Positions 1-11,628 of a stretch of 64,000 nt of DNA are shown here, in pieces. The position numbers were made by a program, and so were the translations under genes. Each line of letters begins with the position of its first letter. Position 1 is the first letter of the stretch. The notes beneath the pieces are model-generated. The model was not told the DNA's origin and did no database searches. It worked only from the letters and a program-made list of their open reading frames with translations. The stretch lies in NCBI GenBank assembly GCA_905331475.1, contig CAJNYU010000254.1, positions 1 to 64,000 on the forward strand, read 5' to 3'. The DNA is from Rotaria socialis (lineage: Eukaryota > Rotifera > Eurotatoria > Philodinida > Philodinidae).

Positions 1-3000
1 CGATGAAGCTAGACTGCGATCATGCAGATGCATAGGAACTTCATCAAGATTTGTTTGATAATCTTTAAGAAGATGACTTTCTTGACTTCGTCGTTGTTGT
101 TCAATATTCCGTGGTGTTCGAGTATATTTTAATTGTGAAAAATAAGGTACCGTTTCAGAAATCATGTCCGGCAATGTATCAGCAAAGACGCGATCAGATA
201 GAAGATTTCGAAGTAGATCCGATAATGTACTACGTAGTAAGTCAGCTTCTTCTTCATTAACTGTTATTCGAGTATTATTATTTGTAGTTAATTCAACTTC
301 TTCATCATTATCTTCGTCGCCCATTAATGGATCGTATTCATTTTTCTTCGAACGTCTTTTGGAAGCTTTACTACCATAATCGCCGCCTAAAAGAAAAATC
401 TTGTTATTATTATCCATTAAGATGAAAATATGTAGACGAAGAAAACAAAAAGTGACCGTCTTAGATTATTTACCTAAGCATGTATCGACAAAGAATTTTT
501 GTAATTCACTTGTATCAGAACATAAGTCAAGATATTCATTGTAAACTAATGTACGTGCTGTAAATGCTAAATGTAATAATTCTGGCATAGGCATTTGTGG
601 TCTTGTATTTTCTTGTCGTTTTGCATTGACACGTAAACGTCTTGTACGATCAACATTACTTTCATCAAGTTCATAATTAACTAAAACCGGTGGTAAAGTT
701 TTACACATTTGTAATGTTGATCCTTGATGAAATTGAGTTTGTACTGTTGACGACTGTTGTTTCTCATTATCATCCAATGTACCACTACGTAGGCATTCTT
801 TATATTCATCGTCGCTGATTTCAAAGGATTCCCATTTCTTTTGTATATTTGTTTCCCATCGTTTTAAATCAAGATTATACTGTTCAAGTGTGGTTTCATT
901 GTATATTTCACAAACAAGATCAATATCGTGAAATGCTGGTGCTTCAATAGCCATAAATGTTACTTTTATTGGTAATGATTGTCGAGGTTGAATTTTCCCT
1001 CGAACTGAAACACAGAAAATATCTAAATTGATTCAAATGAAAGCAAATTCATACAAACCTGGTTGAATTCTTATATGTCGAACTTGTTCAGGATTTGTTA
1101 CATGCCAAATGAATGAAATCGAATCTTTATTTGATCGATTTTTAAGAAAAGTAATATGACGTCGTTTAGTAAATAATGGTAAATTACCAAAATTTATACG
1201 ATCAATAGTTAATGATGCTAAACGATCATCTAAATTTAGTTGTTTGGTCATTTCATTATTGTCTACCAATGATTTTGACACGTCTGAATCTACATCACGT
1301 TTATCAAAACCATGACCAATAAATGTAATTAATGCTGGATCACAATTTTCCAAATCAATCTTGATATTGAATACATATTCACGAGCTTCAAGTGGATTAA
1401 ACACCCATTGTGTTACAAAGCTTTTATTTGGCACGATAGTGCCTTCTGGTGTAAGACAATCAAGAACCCAAAAGCCATAATTTGAAGATGAGATCTGTTC
1501 TAATTGACTCATATCAACCTGAAATATAAGTAGAGTTATGAGAATGAATTTTCAGGCTTCCGATACGAATCTAGAGACAGACTGCAAAAATATACTTTGA
1601 AATGTTTAGTTATAGTAAAAGCAATGACTTAGTGTTATATTTTCGACCGATATTACAGAGCCTAATTCTCTTCTTCTTTTTTAAACGTATGTCAAACGGA
1701 AATAGACATATTTGCCGATCTGATAAGTCAGTTGTTTAAAAACGTACGTTATTTTACTAAAATAGTTTGATAGAAATATTTCTACCTGAAAATGAATTGG
1801 TACTGTACCACCATTCCATAATTCATATTGTTGTACAGGTGCTCCTTGTGCACCTAATTCAACTGGTAATAAATGATGTATAGTTGAATAAAATTGAATA
1901 TATCTTTCGCCTGGTTCAACACTTATACCAACTAAGTTTAGCATAATTTGTCGACCACGACCTACTTTAAATATTGCTGGTAGTGTGTGTTGACCAGCAA
2001 AAATATGTTTATATGTTATGGTTATTGTAACATTTGAGCCTTTGTTCAAAGTTCCTTTTTTGGGATTAATACAAAATATTTTATTGTCTTGTAATTTCAT
2101 TTCATTTAATTCGTCTTCTGTAAAATCTCCTGTACGTGCCCAATATTCTAATTCACATTGTAAATCTTTGGGAAAAAGAAATGACCATGTTGTATCAAGA
2201 TCACTACAATTTTCAAGTAATAAATGAACTTCGGATGGTGCTGAGTTAATTGGTGCAGCATTGAAATTAAATATAATCGCTTCGGGTTGCTCAAGTGGTG
2301 GCAACGGCGATGGGGCACCATTTTCTAGTTTCGTTTTTCTATATTTATTTACTTTTGTTGAACAGATGTCTTCACGAGGTGAATTAATAGCGTATGTTAA
2401 TTCATCAGCAGTAGGCTCTTTTGCTAGTAATGCATTTATTTTTGCTATGTTAAACGCTTTCGAGAGAAGATTTTTACTCAATGATGCCGATTGTTGTGTA
2501 CCAAGTATATCCATGAATGCTAAATGTGGATATACGCCATGCACAGTCAATGTACATAAATGATGTTGATGGCCACTTAAACGTTGATTATTATCATCTA
2601 ATAATTCATAGGATAGCTCTATTTGATAATAGGATCGACTAAATGGATGTATACGACATGGTACGCAAATTTTAGCTTTACCATCAACTTCACCTAGTCC
2701 ATTCGGATTGGATATAAATTCAAGTATAGAGACTTCTTCAAGTTCCATTGAATAATCATTATCTTTTCTTTTATTTTCTAATATTGTTTGTTTCGTATAA
2801 ATACGATATCGAAGTAGACAATCACTACCATTGGTTATATACAGATCGTACGTTGCTGATGTACCCAAAGCAATAGGACCCATATCACGATGTAATTCAC
2901 TTGCACGTAGATAACCATCACGTGTCGATGCATGTATAGTTATATGATAGATTTCCGCTCCTTGTTTCGTACGATCACCAGTCCAACAATTTAATTTAGC

Positions 3001-6000
3001 TGGCATAGAAATTTTACATTCATCTTTTGGTTTATATGTAATAGTAAAATCTTTTTCTTCGTACGGTTTAATATAACCATTCATTGGTTCAACACATATT
3101 GAACTTATATTATGATCTAATGTCCAATTGAATTCTAATTGTGAACGTGTTAAAGATTTTAATTGTAAATGTGTTTCAGAACTTAAACCAATACATGTTG
3201 TCAATGCATGAATATGACCATCGTTTGGTATTAATAATCGAGCTTTTTCTTGTGTAGCAAATACATTTAGAACTTTATCAAATTTGTCGCGTTCATTTAA
3301 ACGTACAATAATACGTTCTTGATAAATTTCATTGTTGCCACTTGTCTGTATTGGTTTATAACGAACAATTATAATTGTGTAATCACCTGGCTTAAGATAT
3401 CCACGCGATGGTTTAAATGTAAAATTATTTGCTGGTGTTTGTTCATCGTTGGATGAAAGAAATCGATAAATTATTGGTGTTGTACCATTGTTGGTTAATG
3501 TTAATGTTTGATAGATTGATGTTTGATCACCGATTGGTGGAAATATAAGAATATCACGATCAAATTGGCATATAGGTAAAATTTCATGATTGACTCGTAA
3601 TGTATTACCAACACAATTTAAATCTAATTGTACCGGTGCCATAACACCATAATCAGGTACAAGTGTAAAATCACGTTGATTTTTATAGAAAACATAACCT
3701 TCGAAATGTTTTGTATAAAATGTATCGACAACTGTTGGTCGAAATATAACACGAAATGCTGTAGATTTCAATGGTAGAATTTCTGCTTCGATTGGTGAAA
3801 TAGAAAAAACCGACGAATCTGCTGTAAACCAGACAAGTGTCAGTTTTCCTCGTGTTAAATTTGTTATAGTTAAACTTTGTTGCCATTCACTAGTTGAGTC
3901 CAATGAACATTGATCAAACATAAAACTTGTTTCACTTAATGTTACGTATTCAAATCGTGTATTATCTTCATTTGAAAACCAATATAAATAATTCTCTTTT
4001 AATGGATTAGTCAATGGGGGTATAATATAATCATGTTCATCTTTGACGAATTTAATATCACTGATTAAAGATGTATCTGTGGTTTCCATTATTGATCCGT
4101 GACCGTCTAAAACTAATCGACCACGTTTTAAATAATCACCTAAGATTTCAAATGGATACAATGCTAGATGACGTGAAACTTGTTGTTTAAAATTTGATAT
4201 AAAACGATCGTTTAATACAGGCGGTTTACCAGTATCAGAATGGCATGTACCAATTAATTCAAGAAGAATAGGTGATTGATGTTCGATGAGAATAGGAACA
4301 ATTTTATAATATCCCATTGGATATTGAGGTGTAAATGTAATAATTATACTTAATTTCGATCCGTCACCTATTAAAGTACCATTTTCAATTGCAAAATGAA
4401 ATGGACTATCTGCAGATGTATAGATTTGAAAACGTGCTGAGCTTCCTTCTCGTGAATTATATATTTCAATGATGCGACTTGTTTTGCTATTCTATAAATA
4501 AAAGAGAAACAAATTTTTTTTCAATAACAAAATATATTCATATAAATGTAAGACAAAATCACAAATCATATTTTTTCAAAAATATCAACAAACGTCTTTC
4601 AATTCATTGATTATTGTTGACGTTAGATTATTTGCATAACTTGAACTCTAGAGAGTCAAAGATTTTATATTTATGTTTCAGGATAGAAATTAATCTAGTG
4701 GTTTATTTATGTAAACTTTCGAATCAAAATTCCAGTTAAAAAGCATTTGAAACTATGTTTGTTTATTTACTGCTCTTACGAACAATCTTTGAAATATTGA
4801 TAAAACTCCCTTGACTCTTGTGTTTATCCGACGAACAAAAATAAGAACATAAATCAATAGAACAAATCAATACTCAGTAATAGAGATGAAGCACTCAGTT
4901 ATATTTGTCAAGATATAAAAACTACGATTTTGTCTTTTCAAAACTAACTGAGAACACATTCAGGATGAAATATGCCAAGCAACCATTTCTATATCTTACC
5001 GCTAATACTTGTCCGAATGTAATTTTTTGATAATTAATTTTAATTATGTTTCCCATCGCTTTTCCACTACATTCAACAACAGCCGTTACAAGATTTCCTT
5101 GTTGCGTGTTAACATTAAAAAAATCTCTATAATATTGTTCACATGCTTTTGGTTGAAATTTTACTGGAATAGTTTGTCGTTTTCCAGCTTCTATTATGCC
5201 CTCAGTTTTTCCAAAACGAAATGCTGAATCAAATTTTGCTACACCTGGAACTGATTCAATACGAAATGGTACACGAAATGTTGATTGATTAATTAATACT
5301 AATTCACGCTTCGATAAGCCACTCATAGACATATCTCCAAAACATATTAAAGTATTTCCTGTATTTTCATTCATAGCTCCGTCATCTGATCGAACAATAA
5401 TATGTGGAAATTTTCCAACACCATGTAAACGTAGTTCACATGCGGACTGATTTCCATATATACACGATGCTGCACCAACATAAATTAATGCCCATTGAGG
5501 TTGAAACGAACATGTAAACGCTTGTATTCCGCCAACGGGTAAAATACAATCTCGAGGTTCAATTGAAAATGGTTCACTTGTATGCCATTCAATACTAGTT
5601 TCTAAATCACCTGTATTACGTAATTTGAACGAACGAATTTGTATATCTTGTACAGCACAATAGCCAAAATCAAGTTCTTTTGGCTCAAGACTTAAACGAT
5701 ACTGTGGTAGCAGGCCAGCAAGTGCAATACGGCGTGGTGTTTGATTAATATAAACAACAAGTTCATCAATATAGGCAATTTTTTCCAATGGACTAAATTG
5801 TATAGGTAAACTAAATGTAACTCCTAGAAGAAAATGGGAATACATAAAAGTCAATTTTTCATTTAGCAAATTATATTACCTTGACTTAATGTTAAACGTC
5901 GAGGATAAATCGTTTGAAAATATTGTGTTTTAGGTACTTCATATGTGAATGTAAGATTTTTTCCTGATAAATTTTTAAATGTTAAAACTTCTGTATATTC

Positions 6001-6162
6001 TTCACCAGGTATCCAATTGCGAAAAATACATCGTTTATATGTTTCAATACCATCCCATGTTATTCGTGCATTAGGATTTCGATAGATAAGAGTTTGAGTT
6101 GTATCATTCGTTATTTGTACGGGGGAAAGTCCTGGCTGTTTCAGACGAATAAGACCAGGCAT
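1..6162 (-). CDS. CFAP65: Cilia- and flagella-associated protein 65 (3'-truncated by window edge)
   Basis: CFAP65 is a large axonemal protein of motile cilia and sperm flagella, linked to the central apparatus. Exons, in transcription order, are 6162-5880, 5823-5000, 4491-1786, 1518-1059, 1004-474 and 386-<1. All junctions are GT-AG and in phase, giving 1,730 codons before the edge. The protein is a chain of immunoglobulin-like ASH/MSP-type beta domains, with recurring patterns such as LxNTGDLETSIEW, LINQSTFRVPFRI and LTNNGTTPIIYRF. Late in the protein comes NYGFWVLDCLTPEG followed by WVFNPLEAREY, a typical CFAP65 segment. The last visible exon is acidic and polar (EYDPLMGDEDNDEE). The start MPGLIRLKQPG is the first ATG of the open exon and has AG seven bases upstream. 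Introns are 54-87 bp except 508 bp (intron 2) and 267 bp (intron 3). Family assignment is by recognition; another ASH-repeat ciliary protein is possible but less likely. Confidence 0.85.
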
Positions 6163-6879
6163 GTGTTTTCTATTGTTTTGATATTTTTTTTCAAATAAAA
6201 AGTCTTTAGTTTGGTTGTCACAGATTCTTTATTGCTTATAATATCAACCATGTTGCTAGATGATTGTGAAGAGGTCACTTGTCGTTGTAGGATTTTTTCT
6301 AGTGATAACAAGAAAAAACAGTAAAATAAAAATAAAATGAAGCAACTAAATATATTTTAAATATAATGTTTAATAATTCGAATTGATGATGTAAATTATT
6401 TTAATTGGATTTCGATATTGACCAATCAGTGATCAAATGCAAAAACCTGATGTATCCAGCGTGTCCTTTTTTTATATTGAAGATAACCTTTGTAGGAAAA
6501 AATTCTCATGAGCAACAATGTTAAGTGATAAGACTGTTTTTTTTTTGTTATCACAAAAGGCTATAATATTATTCAAAATAAACGTATGCAAACATTATTT
6601 TACACATGATAGTTACTGAATCATACGTACTAGGTCATGTGACTTAGTGTATCCGAACACCTTATCGAATAATAATGATGAGAAAGTGAAGTTAATAAAA
6701 TTTTATATACATGATGTTTGTCTGTCATATATTTCATGAAATCTTATTGTTTACATTACGGACAAAGAAGGTAGTGCTACATCGTTTAATACAAAATAAT
6801 ATGGGAATACAGAACAGTAGCTCGAGTTTTTCTAGATATTCATTCTCGAGGGTGTACTTGATAAACTCTTTTCTTTTAG
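6163..6879. promoter_or_regulatory. Divergent intergenic region between CFAP65 and EI24
   Basis: This 717-bp AT-rich stretch separates two genes read outward in opposite directions, so it should hold both promoters. I see no ORF of substance, no clear TATA box and no repeat. A pyrimidine-rich tract ending in AG (6867-6879) lies immediately before the EI24 ATG and looks like a cis- or trans-splice acceptor. Confidence 0.5.
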
Positions 6880-7866
6880 ATGTCTTTTCATTTTTCATCG
6901 TATTTTGATTTATTCTGTCGAGGCTTATATGACGCAGTACGGAATTCATTTAATGTGTTGACAATCGATGATGATTTTAGTAAAAAATCATCAGAGAGAA
7001 CTTCTACTAAACAACATCCACATCAACCAAAACCTAAAAATAGTTCTTCATCATCATCGGACACAAAACGTGTGAAATCAAACTTAGCGCTTCTATGTTT
7101 GTTCAATGGTGGCATACTTCTGTGTGGCATGCTTTGTTTCAATTATCTTTTTCTACCTATATTTCGTCGACTATTTAATACATTAGCTGGATTAGATTCA
7201 TCATCATCATCTACGCCATTGCTAATCATACAACATGTATTAACTTATACATTTAATTTTCTATGGCTTATACCAGCATTTGTCATATCGAAATTTGTTA
7301 ATTCATATTGGTTTCGAGATATAGCTGATGTTGTCTATAAAAAATTAACAAATCAAAATAAAACCTTACCAGCATTAACATTTTCACGTTCAATTAGTGA
7401 TATAACATTTAGTTTAGTTATGCAAGTATTTTTTGTTATACAATCAACATTAATATTACTTATACCTGTTCCTATACTTAATACGATATTCGGTAATATA
7501 TGTCTTTGTTTACTCTATTCCTTTTATGCGTTCGAATATGCGTGGATATACGCTAATTTAAATGTTAAACAACGCGTTGAACGTATTGAGTCCTATTGGC
7601 CCTATTTTCTTGGTTTTGGTTTTCCGTTAACAATACTTTCAACACAACTTTTTAAATCAGTTATTGTTAATGAATGTATTTTTTCGATCTTATTTCCATT
7701 TGCGATTGTTGCAGCAACATCAGTTAATTTTAAAGAGCGTGTTCAAATAGAACAAACACCACAATCGAATATTGTTACATTGAATATATTCGCTGGTTGT
7801 ATTCGTTTAACAAGTCGTCTATTTGATATGCTCAAAACGAACCATCCTTCAACTACAGTTCAATGA
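6880..7866 (+). CDS. EI24: EI24 (etoposide-induced 2.4 / PIG8) ER membrane protein
   Basis: EI24 is a multi-pass endoplasmic-reticulum protein required for autophagy and linked to p53-induced apoptosis in vertebrates. This is a single exon of 328 aa, close to the usual ~340 aa. The N-terminus (FDLFCRGLYDAVRNS) matches the conserved amphipathic start. A serine-rich low-complexity stretch (about residues 45-60) is followed by some six hydrophobic segments. Family motifs are NSYWFRDIADVVY, FEYAWIYANLNVKQRVERIE, SYWPYFLGFGFPLT and CIFSILFPFAIVAA. The ATG directly follows a pyrimidine tract plus AG, suggesting that the mature mRNA 5' end is made by splicing a few bases before the start. The gene ends about 0.85 kb from the convergent GPATCH3 stop. 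Confidence 0.93.
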   Translation: MSFHFSSYFDLFCRGLYDAVRNSFNVLTIDDDFSKKSSERTSTKQHPHQPKPKNSSSSSSDTKRVKSNLALLCLFNGGILLCGMLCFNYLFLPIFRRLFNTLAGLDSSSSSTPLLIIQHVLTYTFNFLWLIPAFVISKFVNSYWFRDIADVVYKKLTNQNKTLPALTFSRSISDITFSLVMQVFFVIQSTLILLIPVPILNTIFGNICLCLLYSFYAFEYAWIYANLNVKQRVERIESYWPYFLGFGFPLTILSTQLFKSVIVNECIFSILFPFAIVAATSVNFKERVQIEQTPQSNIVTLNIFAGCIRLTSRLFDMLKTNHPSTTVQ

Positions 7867-8711
7867 TAAATAAAGATTCTATTTATTGTCACCGGTGAAT
7901 TTTGTCATTTGTACTTATTGGCATCGAACTTGTTATATGATTTATGCACATTTTGCTTATCTTACTATGTATATTTTGAGAATGTTAGCGAACACATTTT
8001 ACGAGACAAACTTTGTAAATTTATTTCCTATACAAGCATGATTCTTGAAAAAGAAGAAAACAAACTTTATTATTTATTCTACGCAGAAATTTTAAGATGA
8101 TAGATGCTACCAATAGGAATATAGCTTTTTTTTAGCATAAAAATAAAATATATTTTTACATAGATTTAATATCCTAACGAAAAGAAGTTGTTATTTAATG
8201 ACGTTGTGTAGATTCAAAAAGTTCAGTAAAATTATTTTCTCATGTTGACTACAAATAGATCTCAAAATAGATAGGTCTTAATGTGCCGCACGAAAGACGA
8301 GTATCTTTACAATATGCTGAAAGTGTCAATATAGACTATGTTGTAAATTTTGTCTGCAAGCCTTACAATCAACTGTACTAGTTATGGTTTCTTGAAGTTT
8401 TATCTAACTCATATTACTCGGAAGTGAAAATATTTTGTTGACGATGTGAGTAACATAAACAAGTTCCGCTTGAACAATATTTGTTTTCGAGTCATGTTCG
8501 ATGAAAGAGCACACATGTGACCACCCAGTTCACCACACGCTAGAACCGATTTTTCATTAGACCATTTTTAAATGAGTCCAATTGAAATAGGCTCAGTTCG
8601 ACTTAACTTAATTTAAAATAGGAATGGAATGACACATTCGAATTTAATAGTATTTATTTTTGATAACAAAATAAAATTTCGTGTATGAAAAAAGTATAAA
8701 TTCTGTCGTAT
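7867..8711. other. Intergenic, convergent 3' ends of EI24 and GPATCH3
   Basis: The region is AT-rich with no supported gene. Short open stretches near 7909-8100 have no homology I recognise and no splice context. Several AATAAA-like signals occur (near 7866-7872 and 8140-8150), consistent with 3' end formation for EI24. Confidence 0.6.
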
Positions 8712-9277
8712 TTATGGCTTTACAAAAGCATTTTTTATTTTTCGTGATCGATTCTTATTTCTCGTTGATTCCCAACGACGATTATGTGATTCAGCTGGAT
8801 CAGTTTCTGCTGGATTATCATAAACAGTAGTAATGCGTATGTCATCGTTTTGTTGTTGTTGGCCTGCGGCAATGCGTTTGTTAGGATTTCGGTTGATTTT
8901 TTCACCTGTATATCCTAAACCGGTTTTATCTTTTTTTGATAATTTTGCACCGTCAGTTGTAAGTGCTTCAGTCATACCTACGACTGATGAACCAAGACCT
9001 TCACCATCATGCCATCCAGCAGCTTCTAATAAACGTCGGCCAATACCCTATAATTGAATAAAATGCAAAAAAGATAAAAGCTATTAAAAAGCTCTTACTT
9101 TCGTATGTCTTTCAAATGCTCCAACTCGCTTATGTTCTGGATCGGTTTCATTCGATACACGACCTTGACGAAGATCTTCTTCTCGTCGTATATTTTGCAA
9201 TTCATTTCCAGTGCGATCAGAAGATCCTATCAAATGAAAAATGTTCCGAATAGATAAGCATGATTGTACTATCTGTT

Positions 9278-9312
<35 letters not shown>

Positions 9313-10468
9313 TACCTGCACTTTCATAATACATGCGCATATCAATATCTATATCATCAGCCATATCCAAACTTTCGAAATCTTGACCTTCATGTTCTTT
9401 CCAGAAAACATCATCTGTATAGAATACTAAACCGCTTCCGCCTTTTTCCCATTTTAATTCAATTTTATGTTCAAAAAAATAGGGTGATGTTCGATCTTGT
9501 TTTGTTACATCATCATATTGTGCTTCGTGTCGGTCCCATTCTTCAAGTTCATCTTCTTCTTCATCAAGTTTTTTATCTTCTTCTGATGTTAACATTTCAT
9601 CTTTGCCACGTTCCTTCTTCTCCTAAAGATGAATATAAATTAAACAAAAGAATAATCAAAAAATGTTCATACTCTTTCTTGATTAAGTTTATCAATTGCT
9701 GTTTTATCTTGTTCAGAGAGAATTTCATGGCCTTGGCCCGTTTTTAATTCCATTTCATCGACACCTTCTTCTTCTTCTTCTTCTTCTTCTTCAAATTCAT
9801 CAATAATCGTACCATAATCAAACCCAACAGAGCCATATTTTCGTTTAGATCGACATTTAGGAAAAACTAGTCCTAATTTTTCTGTCGACAAATAAATGAT
9901 TGATTCAAAAAAAATCAAAGTAAATTATTTTGGTACTTACTAATAATTGTCGAAGGTAATCGGCATGCATTTATTTCATTGAGAAAATATAATGTTGATG
10001 TTCCAACATTACCTTGCGGATAAAGATATTTCGGAGGTTTGAATTCAACTAGTTGATTAGTTATGGTTGAATCTAGATGAACATAGAACTTTTGAATTTC
10101 GAATATTAAATCATCGGTAATATGCATTTACCATTATCTTCATTTGTAACTTTACTAATAAGACAAATCGATGATAAATAATTGCCTTTGACATTTATCC
10201 AATGTTTTCGATGATAAAGACGTATAAATTCATTTAAACGCTTATTATAAACTTGTATAAAACACATTTGCGCTGCACTAACAGTATTTTCTGATGATGT
10301 CGGCATAGGCCGATGACGAAAATGAAAACATCGAAAGGCTTGTGTTTCCACAAATAATGAAAAAAAATTTCTTAAATCAGCTGAACGAAATGATTTAGGT
10401 ATAGCGGATACAAGTACGTTGGTAAATGATTCATCAGTTGTTGTACTACTAGTTACTGTAGATGTCAT
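8712..10468 (-). CDS. GPATCH3: G-patch domain-containing protein 3
   Basis: GPATCH3 is a nuclear/cytoplasmic G-patch protein; in vertebrates it has been implicated in RNA-helicase and innate-signalling control. Exons are 10468-10132, 10072-9941, 9881-9673, 9622-9316, 9226-9099 and 9047-8712, giving 482 aa (human about 525). The N-terminal RRM-like part reads AIPKSFRSADLRNFF and CFHFRHRP, followed by PQGNVGTSTLYFLNEINACRLP. The middle is acidic (EEEEEEEEEG; DKKLDEEEDELEEWDRHEAQ). The G-patch covers the last two exons: HTKGIGRRLLEAAGW, GEGLGSSVVG and KTGLGYTGEK. The C-terminus RITTVYDNP resembles the vertebrate STIYDEP tail. All five introns are 50-89 bp; intron 4 carries an AT microsatellite. 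The start was set at the first true ATG, six bases after a TTTGCAG acceptor-like site, because the open frame extending 5' of it has no ATG. Confidence 0.92.
9282..9309. repeat. (TA)n microsatellite in a GPATCH3 intron
   Basis: About 14 uninterrupted TA dinucleotides lie just inside the 5' splice site of GPATCH3 intron 4 (the splice donor is at 9315-9314). Length variation here would leave the reading frame untouched. Confidence 0.9.
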
Positions 10469-10665
10469 GAATATCTGCAAACAGAAAGATTCTTTCCCAA
10501 TATTTTATTATAATTTGTTTTGAACAAAAAAAAATCAAAAGAAAAACATTTTCTTTGAGATTTTTAAATGACAACGCAATTTAGCAAAACAGCACACACA
10601 ATTGACAATAGACTAAGAGAATTATTTATAAATAAACAGAAAAACTCAGTATGTTAATAATCAAT
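10469..10665. other. Short spacer between GPATCH3 and the ERM gene
   Basis: Both neighbours are on the minus strand, so this 197-bp AT-rich spacer holds the 3' end of the ERM alternative transcript and the 5' flank of GPATCH3. The closeness of the two genes resembles the spacing seen in the SDHAF3 cluster. No motif beyond the TTTGCAG at 10480-10475 is evident. Confidence 0.5.
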
Positions 10666-10884
10666 TCACATCGCTTCGAATTCATCAATACGTCGTTTAA
10701 CTATAAAGACGACATAAAAAACAAAATAGAATAGTACTATTATAAAGAACTTACCCGTTCCTTGACGGATCTTCTTTAGTGTTTGATATTTATCGATACC
10801 TTGATCAAAAATATTCTCCCGATAGATCTTATCTTCGCGTGTCTCGGCTTTTTGTTGTTGCTGTCGAAGACATTTTCGTTCTTC
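10666..10884 (-). CDS. Alternative C-terminal exons (tail B) of the ERM gene
   Basis: Two exons, 10884-10755 and 10700-10666, separated by a 54-bp GT-AG intron, encode 54 residues ending DKYQTLKKIRQGT, then VKRRIDEFEAM and a stop. This is a second copy of the ERM C-terminal actin-binding tail, which also exists in tail A (11629-11793). The first exon begins at a codon boundary (EERKCLRQQQQKAETR), so it can be joined in frame to the exon ending at 11904 in place of tail A. The conserved threonine of the DKYxTL motif, the regulatory phosphorylation site of the family, is present. Inference: mutually exclusive terminal exons. A decaying duplicate is the alternative, but the open frame, splice sites and intact motif argue for use. 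Confidence 0.7.
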   Translation of the reverse strand, partial: EERKCLRQQQQKAETREDKIYRENIFDQGIDKYQTLKKIRQGTGKFFIIVLFYFVFYVVFIVKRRIDEFEAM

Positions 10885-11628
10885 CTATATTACAAATAAA
10901 GCCATCAATTAAAATAAAAGAAACAACAATTCATTTTTTTCCCAATATTTGATAATAATCCTATGTAATTACATAGAAGCAAAGCTAATGTGAACCAATT
11001 TCCCATCAATCATCAATATAAGAATAAAACTTGATAAGTGTATATGTGTGCAAGTAGGTGTTTATTTCCAAGATCAACGAGCAAGATCGTACGGAAAAAA
11101 ATAGGAACTAATAAACCAAAAAAAAAAAAGAAAAAAGAAAGAAAAAGCAATGAGGAAATAAAAGAAAAAGTAAACATGATGAAATTTTCAGTTTTTTTTA
11201 AACTACATACGCACACACACACAGGCACACTTTTTAAGATATCAAAGAAAAAGGTAGACTTTTTCGTTTTCTTCACGAATAATAGATACAAGACAACTTT
11301 AAGTTAGACCAACGTTCTCAACGAAAAGAAGAAAGAAATCGGATGTGATAGCCGATCAATTGGTTCAAACGGTTAAGACGACTCGGTTTTTTGGAATGAT
11401 GATAATCGTAATATGATTGTTCGATTTCGCTGCTTAATGTTTATAGAAGAGCAAAGAAGAAAAAAAACGAAACACGAAAAGAAAATAACAGCATCCCACA
11501 CATGCGCGCGCACAGACACAAGAAAAAAATTAAGGAAACGCACTTAATGTAATGATCATTGGAATGATAAAAAAAAAACAAAGAAAGGAATGATAAGAGA
11601 AAATTTTCGATGTTTGTTTCTTTTATTT
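10885..11628. other. Region between the two alternative ERM tails
   Basis: The region is purine/pyrimidine-biased and low in complexity, with A-rich runs and a short CA repeat near 11212-11222. It would be the tail A 3' UTR, or an intron when tail B is used. Open frames on both strands here are simple-sequence artefacts. Confidence 0.5.

Noticed and set aside
3683..3886. Second minus-strand frame within CFAP65
   Set aside because: Shadow of the long CFAP65 exon in another frame.
11013..11307. Overlapping open frames on both strands
   Set aside because: They follow A/T- and CA-rich simple sequence in the ERM 3' region and encode only Lys- or Phe/Ser-rich strings.
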